Shown here in pieces: positions 7,879 through 14,640 of a DNA stretch of 14,816 nt. How positions within the stretch are numbered: the first letter of the stretch is position 1; each line of letters opens with the position of its first letter. The stretch is from NCBI GenBank assembly GCA_964482435.1, contig CAYZXL010000088.1:1-14816 (forward strand), in the 5' to 3' direction. The stretch is from CAYZXL01 sp964482435 (GTDB lineage Bacteria; Auribacterota; JABMQX01). A program made the position numbers and the translations under genes. The notes under the pieces are model-generated. The model searched no databases and was not told where the DNA came from. It saw only the letters and a program-made list of their open reading frames with translations.

Positions 7879-9347
7879 ACTTTTGCCCCAGTCAGTTTCC
7901 AGAGAACCTCTCGCATGTCTATTTTCCCCATGCACACATCAACGCACCGGCCGCAACCAGTGCACCCGTAGGCTCCATAAGCTTCCTTGAAATCAACGAA
8001 CTTGTCGGTGTACCGGTGGAGAAATCGCCCTGCGACGGATTTCCTCGGATTGGCGCCTCCCGCAACCCTTGCGAAAGCAGGATACTGGCAGCTATCCCAG
8101 GCGCGGATGATCTCGTACCTTCCTTCCAGCCTCGCTTGCCTCTGGGCCTGCTCGAACAGAAAGAAGCAATGGCATGTCGGGCAAATCTGGGTGCAGGCGG
8201 CGCAGCCGACGCACTTCATGGCGCACTCATCCCACACAGGTGAATCGGCCGCCCGTTTGACGAGTTCCTCGTAAGGCTCTTCCGGCAGGAAATCAGCGAG
8301 CCTGGCCTTCACAGCTTCCTGCACCCGGCGTCTGCGCTCCTCCCTTTCCACGAGGTTGGATGGCGAAACCTCTTTGGCGCGCTCCTTAATCGTCTCAATG
8401 ACGTTCCGCCCCCGGTCTGAACCTGCTTCCACAATCAACCCGTCGCTCACTTCTGAAACGTTCAGGTCAAACCCCTCCTCGCAGAACGGATTCAAGCCCA
8501 TCAAGACGCAACTGCACGACGGACCCGGGTCCGAACAATCCGTGGTGACGATGAGCGTGTTCTCTCTCGCGGCTTTGTAGAAAGGGTCAACGAAATCCCC
8601 CTCAAGAAAGACTTTGTCGAGGAGAGACAGCGCATGGAAATCGCATCTCTTGACACCGGCTATCACTCGCCGAAGCTCACCCGCCTCTCCTCCTGAAACG
8701 AGTTCGGACCACGGAGCCGGATAGACTGCCACTCTCCTGCGGGGGTCGAAGAAGAACAGCTTCAGCGGGTCAACCGGCCTTATCCCTCCCCACACGACCT
8801 CTTTGCCTGGAAGCTGTCCGGCGAGGGAATAGCGCAAACCTTTCTCCGAGCCTCGAGGAACATATACCTCTCGCCCGAGTCCCTTGAGCATCTCGGGGAA
8901 GTCGCTCCGGCTGACCAGGGCAGACGTTTTTTCACCAATAAGCTCCCGGGGTCCGGGGAGTGCAGCCGCCCGGTCAGCTCGCCGCTCAAGGGCCTTAGCG
9001 GCGGCCAGAGCCAGCTCGTCAGGTGTGAAGGGTTTTTCGATGTAATCCGCCGCCCCGAGCTTCATCGCTTCGATGGCCGTGGCGACGGAGGCATAACCTG
9101 TTATAACGATTACGGCGGTTTCGGGGGAGCGTTCCTTGACCTGCGTCAGCACCCCAATTCCCCCCGTCCCCGGCATTTTCAGGTCGGCGATGACCAGGTC
9201 GAAATGCCCGCCCTCAAACTGCCTCAGGCCTTCTTCTCCGTTGAGGGCGGTCTTGACGCTGTGCCCCTTCTCCGAAAGAATCCGGACACAGCTTTTGCAC
9301 ACGGTTTCCTCATCGTCAATCACCAGCACGTGTGCTTCTGCCACCAT
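7875..9347 (-). CDS. Receiver domain fused to HydB/AsrA-like [4Fe-4S] subunit
   Basis: This 490-residue protein joins two unrelated modules. Residues 3-122 are a response-regulator receiver with all key residues: D11/D12, phosphoacceptor D55 (IADLKMPG), T83 (ITGY) and K105 (EKPF). Residues about 150-490 are a HydB/AsrA-type beta subunit with cysteines C379, C382, C385 and C389 for one cluster, C462, C465, C468 and C472 for another, and extra conserved cysteines (C271, C278, C280, C392, C394, C420), plus WDSC and GGANPRK. HydB normally pairs with HydG, encoded next with a 4-base overlap. Both halves read in one open frame without a break. The ATG at 9347 is chosen because GGGAGGTGG lies 5 bases before it and the receiver begins at once. 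Phosphorylation may control electron transfer; this is inference. Confidence 0.9.
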   Translation of the reverse strand: MVAEAHVLVIDDEETVCKSCVRILSEKGHSVKTALNGEEGLRQFEGGHFDLVIADLKMPGTGGIGVLTQVKERSPETAVIVITGYASVATAIEAMKLGAADYIEKPFTPDELALAAAKALERRADRAAALPGPRELIGEKTSALVSRSDFPEMLKGLGREVYVPRGSEKGLRYSLAGQLPGKEVVWGGIRPVDPLKLFFFDPRRRVAVYPAPWSELVSGGEAGELRRVIAGVKRCDFHALSLLDKVFLEGDFVDPFYKAARENTLIVTTDCSDPGPSCSCVLMGLNPFCEEGFDLNVSEVSDGLIVEAGSDRGRNVIETIKERAKEVSPSNLVEREERRRRVQEAVKARLADFLPEEPYEELVKRAADSPVWDECAMKCVGCAACTQICPTCHCFFLFEQAQRQARLEGRYEIIRAWDSCQYPAFARVAGGANPRKSVAGRFLHRYTDKFVDFKEAYGAYGCTGCGRCVDVCMGKIDMREVLWKLTGAKV

Positions 9348-9497
9348 TTGAGCCACCTCCCATAGAACGAGCTTCTTGCTGGACAGACTGGCCAAAAATC
9401 ATCCTTGTCGCCTGCGACAGCCTTTCCATAACCCGTCGCCAGAGCTCCCGCGTAATCTCTCGACAGAGGCCCAATGTTCTCGTCAGCGATGTCCCCC
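9320..9497 (-). other. Possible frameshifted tail of the receiver protein, filling the gap before the HydB fusion gene
   Basis: The gap between the receiver gene and the next gene is 135 bases, unlike the tight spacing in the rest of the operon. In another frame this stretch stays open through the gap to 9320 and reads like protein, for example GDIADENIGPLSRDYAGALA and GYGKAVAGDKDDFWPV. A run of five C (five G on the coding strand) at 9493-9497 lies just before it. Removing one base there joins the receiver frame to this one, giving about 218 residues and a 28-base overlap with the next gene. I do not recognise the tail. It could be a sequencing error, a real mutation, a programmed shift, or chance. 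Confidence 0.35.
9353..9361 (-). promoter_or_regulatory. Strong ribosome binding site of the receiver-HydB gene
   Basis: On the minus strand GGGAGGTGG stands 5 bases before the ATG at 9347. It decides the start of the fusion gene, since the in-frame TTG at 9395 has no such site and would add 16 residues ahead of the receiver fold. Confidence 0.8.
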
Positions 9498-9977
9498 GCG
9501 GGAACGAACCCTGCCTTCCTCGACTCCCTCGTCCTTCGGAGCCGCTGAGACCTCCCCGGAGGCAACTCCCTCCTCACGCCGGGACAAGTCTGGTGGTTTC
9601 TCTCCCTGAAACAATCGCTCCATCCTCTCTATCAGCTCCTTGGGCGTGAACGGCTTTGGCAGATAATCCGAAGCCCCCAACTGCATCACTTCCACCGCCG
9701 TGGCTATGGAGGAATAAGCGGTCATCACAAGAACTTTCGTCTTCGGGTTGTTCTCCTTAATTACCCGCAGGACTTCTATCCCATCCAGCCCGGGCATCCG
9801 CAAATCAATGATTACCGCGTCGAAATTCTCCCGCGATGCACGCTCGATTCCCTCTCGCGGGTCCGTCGCTACGCTTACTTTGTACCCTTCCTGCTCCAAC
9901 ACCTTTCGGCAACTGCTGCACACAACCCTTTGATCATCTATTACGAGCACCTTCCTCGCCTGCACCACTGCCATCAT
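9483..9977 (-). CDS. Response regulator receiver protein without output domain
   Basis: This 164-residue protein has a complete receiver domain (residues about 8-124): D14/D15, phosphoacceptor D58 (IIDLRMPG), T86 (MTAY) and K108 (PKPF). The remaining 40 residues are charged and look disordered, ending EGRVRSRGGHR. There is no DNA-binding or enzymatic output domain in this frame. It resembles the receivers of the neighbouring NtrC protein and the HydB fusion, including a CSSC motif at C20-C23. It could be a phosphate sink, a shuttle, or a regulator that binds the hydrogenase. The start is one of two adjacent ATGs (9977, 9974) or a TTG at 9983; no good Shine-Dalgarno decides among them. It is the first gene after the candidate sigma-54 promoter. 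Confidence 0.85.
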   Translation of the reverse strand: MMAVVQARKVLVIDDQRVVCSSCRKVLEQEGYKVSVATDPREGIERASRENFDAVIIDLRMPGLDGIEVLRVIKENNPKTKVLVMTAYSSIATAVEVMQLGASDYLPKPFTPKELIERMERLFQGEKPPDLSRREEGVASGEVSAAPKDEGVEEGRVRSRGGHR

Positions 9978-10041
9978 TCTCAATCAGAATCTCAACTATT
10001 TCTCTATCGCCTTGCCCCTCCTTTCCCGGACCTTTTCACAT

Positions 10042-10058
10042 TACAAGTCCATTGCCAA
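10042..10058 (-). promoter_or_regulatory. Candidate sigma-54 (-24/-12) promoter of the hydrogenase operon
   Basis: The minus strand reads TTGGCAATGGACTTGTA. Aligned with TGGCAC-N5-TTGCA it keeps the GG at -24 and the 12-base step to the -12 element, but has GT instead of GC there, so it is an imperfect match. It ends about 65 bases before the first start codon. An NtrC-type activator gene lies directly upstream and a dyad about 120 bases away, which is the usual layout. A sigma-70-like -10 (TGTAAT) overlaps it but has no good -35. Confidence 0.45.
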
Positions 10059-10095
10059 CCTGTAAGTCTTACTGCACGATTTTCTCTGATCGCGG

Positions 10096-10115
10096 CGCAA
10101 CCCCCCCCAGGCCAA
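10096..10115 (-). promoter_or_regulatory. Sigma-54-like box interrupted by a G8 run
   Basis: The minus strand has TTGGCCT, then eight G, then TTGCG. It carries both a -24-like TGGC and a perfect -12-like TTGC, but the spacing is 3 bases too long. With five G instead of eight the spacing would be the canonical 12. It is probably inactive as read, or subject to slippage. Confidence 0.2.
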
Positions 10116-10178
10116 CGGGTTGAAAAATCAAGCCCGCCGTCGTGAGCCACCAGACCTGATGGACCACAAAGCCCCATT

Positions 10179-10197
10179 CGTATAGCCCGGTTATACG
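10179..10197. promoter_or_regulatory. 19-bp dyad, candidate upstream activator site for the NtrC-type regulator
   Basis: The sequence is CGTATA GCCCGGT TATACG. The six-base arms are perfect and two further inner pairs match, so 8 of 9 positions are symmetric. It lies about 120 bp upstream of the candidate -24/-12 box, in the range used by NtrC-family enhancers. I found only one clear copy. Binding by the neighbouring regulator is inference. Confidence 0.45.
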
Positions 10198-10358
10198 TGC
10201 CTCGTCGAACGGAAACGCTCCCTCGTCTCACCCAACATTCTCGCGCGGGCGTTTCTTCCCGTCGAGAGAAACCACTTCTCATCGTCGCGTGCGATCGAGC
10301 GGAACCTCAAACGGTCCGTGTCTGAAATCAAAACACAGATGTATGCACGGATGGAGTG

Positions 10359-11789
10359 TCAAGCTGGACGGCGAATGCCGTGCTTTCTCATGAGGGCGTG
10401 GAAATTGGGTCGCTGGATGCCGGTCTCGCTCGCGGCTCTGGTGATGTTCCAGTCATTCCTTTCCAGAGCCTCGAGAATAAACGCCCTCTCAAGCTGGTCG
10501 GTTGAAGCCTGCCGAAGGCGCTTCTTCAATTCCTTCAAGTCTTCGTTTGTCCGCGGAACCGAGACATCGGCGGAAACGTTCGGGTTTTTCCGAATGCTTT
10601 CGGGGAGGTCCTCCGCGCGAATCATGTTCCCTTCAGCGGTGATGACGAGCCTCTCGATGGTGTTCTTCAGCTCGCGGACGTTGCCCGGCCAGGGCGCACT
10701 GACAAGGAGGTTCATCGCCTCCGGAGTAAACCCTTCAACCTTTTTCCCGGCCTGCTCGCTCTGCTCTTTCAGGAAGTGCCACGCCAGGAGCGCTGTGTCC
10801 TCTTTCCTCTCCCTCAACGGCGGAAGCGTTATCGGAAAGACGTTAATTCGATAAAACAAATCCTCCCGGAAAGTCTCTTCTTGCGTCATCTTCTCCAAGT
10901 TCTTATTCGTCGCGGCGATGAGTCGCACATCAGCCTTTTTGTGTTCCGTTCCGCCGACAGGCTTGAATTCCCCTTCTTCAAGAACCCGCAGGAGCTTCCC
11001 CTGCGTCTCCAGGTTAATATTCCCTATCTCATCCAGAAACAGCGTCCCGCCATCGGCAAGCTCAAAGAGCCCCGGCTTCGTCGCTGTCGCCCCTGTGAAA
11101 GACCCCTTGACGTGGCCGAACAACTCGCTTTCCAACAGAGTCGGCGCCAGAGCGCTGCAATCCGCCGGGAAAAACTGCCTGTCCTTCCGAAGAGAATTGT
11201 AGTGGATTGCCTTGGCCAGAAGCTCCTTCCCGGTCCCGCTCTCCCCATAGATAAGCACTGTCGAATTCGTCGGCGCAACTTTCCGGGCCAGCTTATAGAC
11301 TTCCTGCATCGCCCTGCTTTGCCCGACGATGTTTTCCAGGCCAAACTTATCCACAAGCGCTTCCTTGAGACTCCGATTCTCCGCGATGAGCCTGCGCCTC
11401 TCCATGGCTTTGCTGACGACAACGCTCAACTCGTCGGGAGTAAACGGCTTCGGCAGATAGTCAATTGCTCCGAGCTTCATGGCTTTGACGGCCGTTGACA
11501 CCGTCGAGTACCCGGTTATCACGATAATCTCCACGTCGGGGCGCTTTTCCTTTATCGCCTCTAAGACTTGCATCCCGTCAACATCGGGCATCTTCAGGTC
11601 AATGACCACGACGTCAAATTCGTCCGTAAGCCCCCTCTCGATTCCCTCGCGCCCTTTCAGCGTCGTCGTGACAGAGTAGCCTTCCGGGGAAAGCACCCGG
11701 ACGCAGCTCTTGCACACAATCGGCTCGTCATCCACAACTAAGATTCTGCCCACTTGCTCCTTCCGTGCGCTAATGTACGAATTGCTCAT
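10359..11789 (-). CDS. NtrC-family sigma-54-dependent response regulator
   Basis: This 476-residue activator has three domains. The receiver (about 14-130) carries D20/D21, phosphoacceptor D64, T92 and K114, plus a CKSC at C26-C29. The AAA+ domain (about 153-385) has Walker A GESGTGKE at 182-189, the sigma-54 contact loop as GSFTGA at 229-234 (Ser for the usual Ala), Walker B GTLFLDEI at 248-255, and the arginine-finger region FREDLFYRINVF. The C-terminus (about 431-472) is a Fis-type helix-turn-helix with NITRAASETGIQRPNFHALM. It should bind enhancer sites and open sigma-54 promoters when phosphorylated. Its ATG overlaps the kinase stop (ATGA), so the kinase is almost surely its partner; the target is probably the downstream hydrogenase operon. 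Confidence 0.95.
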   Translation of the reverse strand: MSNSYISARKEQVGRILVVDDEPIVCKSCVRVLSPEGYSVTTTLKGREGIERGLTDEFDVVVIDLKMPDVDGMQVLEAIKEKRPDVEIIVITGYSTVSTAVKAMKLGAIDYLPKPFTPDELSVVVSKAMERRRLIAENRSLKEALVDKFGLENIVGQSRAMQEVYKLARKVAPTNSTVLIYGESGTGKELLAKAIHYNSLRKDRQFFPADCSALAPTLLESELFGHVKGSFTGATATKPGLFELADGGTLFLDEIGNINLETQGKLLRVLEEGEFKPVGGTEHKKADVRLIAATNKNLEKMTQEETFREDLFYRINVFPITLPPLRERKEDTALLAWHFLKEQSEQAGKKVEGFTPEAMNLLVSAPWPGNVRELKNTIERLVITAEGNMIRAEDLPESIRKNPNVSADVSVPRTNEDLKELKKRLRQASTDQLERAFILEALERNDWNITRAASETGIQRPNFHALMRKHGIRRPA

Positions 11790-13729
11790 CTGCTCAAGCT
11801 CCGTGGCAATCTAATGGTGAAAGTGGTTCCTTTTCCCACCTGACTCTTCACTTCTATCGTTCCTTCGTGTCTCTGAATTATCCCATAAGTGACCGCTAAA
11901 CCAAGTCCAGTCCCCGTCCCTGCCTCCTTCGTCGTGAAAAACGGGTCGAAAATCTTGCTCATGTTCTCTTCCGGAATGCCCGTTCCGGTGTCCGAGACCT
12001 CTGCCCGCACAAAGTTCCCGTCTCCGTCGAGGCCCGTCCTGATAGTAATCACGCCTCCGTTCGGCATCGCCTCCGCAGCGTTCAGAGCCAGGTTCGTGAA
12101 GACCTGCTGCATCTCGCTGGGGTCAATGAGTATTTCCGGGAGCTTCGGGTCAAGCTCCGTCCGAATTTGCACCCGCTGGAACGAAACCTGATTGCCAACA
12201 AGCGAAATCATATCACGAACGACCTTGTTCAGGTCATCGGCCTTCCTCGCCGACTTTGTCTCCCTCGCAAAGTCCAGCAGCTCCTTGACTATTTTCCGAC
12301 AGCGGGTCGTTTCCCGAACAATAACGTCCAGGTCCTCCCTGTCCTCGCTGCCCTCCGGCGCCTTCTTCAAAAGCAGATGACTGTACGTCAAAACCCCGGT
12401 CAGCGGATTGTTTATCTCGTGAGCCACACCCGCGGCCAATCGCCCCAGCGAAGCAAGCTTCTCCGACTGGCTCAACTTTCGGTCCACGTATTCCCTCAGC
12501 TTCCGGTCCCTTTCCTCCAGCGACGCCGCCATCATGTTAAACGTCTCGCACAACTCGCCGATTTCGTCTGAGCCGTGGACGGTCACCTTGTGCGAAAGGT
12601 CTCCTTTCGCCAGCGCATGCGATGCATCAACCAGCCGCTTTATCGGACGAAGAATCCCGGACGACAGGACGTACGAAACCCCGAGCGCACCCGTCATCCC
12701 GGCTAAAGCAATCCCCAGAAAAATGAAAAGCGTCTGCTTCTTCAAGTCCACAAATTGCTGTTCGAGAAGCCCGACGTAAAGAATTCCAATTACGTTATTG
12801 TCAATGTCGCGAATCGGCTCATAGGCCGTGTAGTACCAGTCTTTCACGACGAAGGCCCTGTCTATCCACGGCCTTCCCTCACCGAGCACCCGCTCCTTCA
12901 CTTCCTGCGAAAGCCGTGTCCCGATCGCCCTGTTGCCCTCCTCGTCTAACACGTTTGTGGAAACCCGCAGGTCTCCCTGGAAAATCGTCGCCGTCCCGGT
13001 ATCCTTCCCCTTGTACTTCTCGCCCCGATAGACAATGCTCTTGACCCTGTCTACTATGGCTTCCCCGGAGGCCTGGACAACCTCTCGCTCGAAATCCCTG
13101 TTGAGCAAATGTCCTCCGTACAGCACGCCAAGCAGAGACCTCGCTTCGCTCAAAAGCGGTGCAGCGCACTTTATCATCATCCCGGAAGTCTCTTCTTTCT
13201 TCGCAGTGGGCTCCGCATGGGGAGTGTAACGAATCTTAATTCTGGCCCGTTCTGCAAGCTGCTCCGATTCTTTCAGAAGCTCCTCCCGGGGCACAATCTG
13301 CGTCCCGCACACAACCTCTCCCGTGCTCAAGACTTTCCCGACCATCTGGTCGCCCGCTTGCGAATCGCCGACCGAACCCGGATTTCTCGCCCTCGCAACT
13401 ACCACCCCCTTCTCGTCGGTGAAGGTGAGGACGTCAAGTCCCTCCATCTTCCTCACTTCTTCCAGTTCCGAAGTTACTTCCTTCCAATCCCTGGCGACGA
13501 TGGCGTCTCTCAGGTGGTATCGCGTCGAGGCGTGCCGCACGGCACTCTGCGTGTCGTGCACCCGCTGCTTGTAAACCTCCCACGCCGAGTTGATGTCCAT
13601 GCGGACCTTGTTCTGCGCCTGGCTGACAACCCAGTTGCCTATCAGGAGCACCCCAACAACCGCTGCTACGACGCCGGTAATCAAAACCACGACTAAAAAA
13701 TGAAGAATCAGCTTCGTCCTCAGGCGCAT
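11786..13729 (-). CDS. Membrane sensor histidine kinase (Cache, HAMP, HisKA, HATPase)
   Basis: The protein has 647 residues. TM1 is at about 7-31, an extracytoplasmic sensing region at 32-331, TM2 at about 332-356 and HAMP at about 357-410. The dimerisation domain has the phosphoacceptor His437 in AAGVAHEINNPL. The ATPase domain shows the N box NLALNAAEAM (547-556), DTGTGIP (580-586), FDPFFTTK (594-601) and GTGTGLGLAV. The sensor part looks like the Cache_3-Cache_2 type (TATIFQGDLRVSTNV, YTAYEPI, NVIGILYVGL), suggesting a small periplasmic ligand; which one is unknown. The ATG at 13729 begins a normal membrane kinase, with GGAAGG 11 bases upstream. The open frame continues upstream for 335 codons, but that part is low-complexity repeat translation. 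The gene overlaps the regulator by 4 bases. Confidence 0.94.
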   Translation of the reverse strand: MRLRTKLILHFLVVVLITGVVAAVVGVLLIGNWVVSQAQNKVRMDINSAWEVYKQRVHDTQSAVRHASTRYHLRDAIVARDWKEVTSELEEVRKMEGLDVLTFTDEKGVVVARARNPGSVGDSQAGDQMVGKVLSTGEVVCGTQIVPREELLKESEQLAERARIKIRYTPHAEPTAKKEETSGMMIKCAAPLLSEARSLLGVLYGGHLLNRDFEREVVQASGEAIVDRVKSIVYRGEKYKGKDTGTATIFQGDLRVSTNVLDEEGNRAIGTRLSQEVKERVLGEGRPWIDRAFVVKDWYYTAYEPIRDIDNNVIGILYVGLLEQQFVDLKKQTLFIFLGIALAGMTGALGVSYVLSSGILRPIKRLVDASHALAKGDLSHKVTVHGSDEIGELCETFNMMAASLEERDRKLREYVDRKLSQSEKLASLGRLAAGVAHEINNPLTGVLTYSHLLLKKAPEGSEDREDLDVIVRETTRCRKIVKELLDFARETKSARKADDLNKVVRDMISLVGNQVSFQRVQIRTELDPKLPEILIDPSEMQQVFTNLALNAAEAMPNGGVITIRTGLDGDGNFVRAEVSDTGTGIPEENMSKIFDPFFTTKEAGTGTGLGLAVTYGIIQRHEGTIEVKSQVGKGTTFTIRLPRSLSR

Positions 13730-13792
13730 GACAAATAAAGCCTTCCTTCGGCAAACTTCTCTCGCTTGGCTACCATTCGACTGTGTGCCAGA

Positions 13793-13821
13793 CTTATACC
13801 GGTCGTCGCAGGCCATGTCAA
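13793..13821 (-). promoter_or_regulatory. Sigma-70-type promoter before the sensor kinase
   Basis: On the minus strand a perfect TTGACA is followed by 17 bases and TATAAG. The -10 ends 63 bases before the kinase ATG, giving a leader of about 57 bases. This would express the kinase and regulator independently of sigma-54. Confidence 0.65.
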
Positions 13822-13886
13822 GGATGAAACAGAACCCGTGTGGCTGTAGTCGAGGGGGTTGGGGACAGAGCGCAAGCGCAGGTGGG

Positions 13887-14440
13887 GAGGAACCGCAGAG
13901 GACAAGGAGAAAGTGGAGAGCAGAGAGGAGATAGGAGAACCGCTGAGAACGCAGAGGGACGCAGAGGAGGAAAAGGGGTACGCGATAGGATGAAGAGGAT
14001 GGACGCAGAGGGGACGCGAACGGCTGAGAAGGCAGAGGAAAGAGGGAGAAGGGATAAGCCAGAAAGGGCACAAGGGGAGAAGACAATTGCGATTGGCTGA
14101 ATGTAAAAATACGGGAGGGCGAAAAAGTGGGCCTTTTCGGGCCTTTCTGAAGGATGGATTTTGGAGATAATGCCTTGAAGGAGAAAGAGATGGGCGGAAT
14201 TGGCTTGCTGTGAAAAAGGCCCAGGCGGGGGATTGGCGATTGCGGGTTGCGGATGCGGAGAGAGAAACCGCAGATGAACGCGGATGGACGCAGATGGAGG
14301 AGGAACCGCAGAGCACGCGGAGAGCGCAGAGGGGAGAAGGAGCGATTTGACAGGATGGACAGGAGGGGCGGGAGGGGGAGGAGGAAAGAGGGGAAAGGGA
14401 ATGGGACTTGTGTGTGATGTCTGTGTCCTCTGTGGTTCGG
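13887..14440. repeat. Degenerate intergenic repeats of the GAACCGCAGAG / GGATGGACGCAGA type
   Basis: The plus strand is strongly purine-rich and contains related short units. GAGGAACCGCAGAG occurs exactly at 13887-13900 and 14300-14313. A 21-base unit GAACCGCTGAGAACGCAGAGG at 13937-13957 recurs at 14018-14038 with two differences. GGATGGACGCAGA occurs at 13998-14010 and 14282-14294, and AACCGCAGATGAACGCGGATG at about 14265-14285. A unit in the opposite direction (TGTCCTCTGTGGTTC) lies near 14424-14438. Spacing is irregular, so it is neither a CRISPR array nor a simple tandem repeat. From memory, similar units occur in many copies between genes of various uncultured bacteria. Confidence 0.6.
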
Positions 14441-14570
14441 TATTGCGCGCGGTGTGAGGAGGCCGCCGCGCGAAGGGACGAAGGGCATGACCCCGCCAGG
14501 GTGTCGAGGGGGAAAAGGATAGTCATTTGAGGGGTTATCTCCTAACATGCCCTTGCTTTTTTCTGGCAAG

Positions 14571-14599
14571 ATTATGGCATAAGTCCTGCCATTTGTCAA
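14571..14599 (-). promoter_or_regulatory. Second sigma-70-type promoter reading toward the kinase
   Basis: On the minus strand a perfect TTGACA is followed by 17 bases and CATAAT. It lies about 840 bases before the kinase start, so a transcript would have a very long leader crossing the repeat region. A short stem (CTTGC/GCAAG, 14552-14570) lies at the predicted RNA start. Confidence 0.5.
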
Positions 14600-14624
14600 G
14601 GACGCAGCCTGGATGCGCCAGGGA

Positions 14625-14640
14625 TGGCACGGGGGGTGCA
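14625..14640 (+). promoter_or_regulatory. Sigma-54-like promoter reading to the right, out of the window
   Basis: The plus strand has TGGCACGGGGGGTGCA. The GG at -24 and GC at -12 are exact and correctly spaced, and only one base differs from TGGCACG-N4-TTGCA. Its gene would start near or beyond the right edge. An ATG at 14702 with GGAG six bases upstream is open to the edge, but its 38 codons resemble nothing I know. Confidence 0.35.

Larger units (their letters stand above)
9978..10358 (-). other. Intergenic regulatory region before the hydrogenase operon
   Basis: These 381 bases separate the NtrC-type gene from the receiver/hydrogenase genes and hold no gene I can support. Reading toward the operon they contain a 19-bp dyad (10179-10197), a hairpin with a bulged stem (10116-10136, CGGG/TTGA arms), a run of eight G, an 11-bp palindrome GTAAGACTTAC (10062-10072), a candidate sigma-54 promoter, and a purine-rich leader. 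The hairpin has no T-run after it, so I do not call a terminator. Confidence 0.6.

Noticed and set aside
10116..10136. Hairpin as a rho-independent terminator for the regulator gene
   Set aside because: The stem has a bulge, lies over 200 bases after the stop codon, and is not followed by a T-run on the minus strand.
10004..10282. 92-codon frame between the regulator and the receiver gene
   Set aside because: Its composition is arginine-rich and featureless, and it crosses the dyad and promoter-like elements; no ribosome site was noted.
13887..14440. CRISPR array
   Set aside because: The repeats are degenerate, irregularly spaced and in both directions, with no constant spacer length and no cas gene in the window.
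13720..14526. 268-codon frame on the minus strand with a ribosome-site-like sequence before it
   Set aside because: It is rich in Ser, Pro and Leu because it crosses the pyrimidine-rich repeat strand. No domain is visible and it runs into the kinase start.
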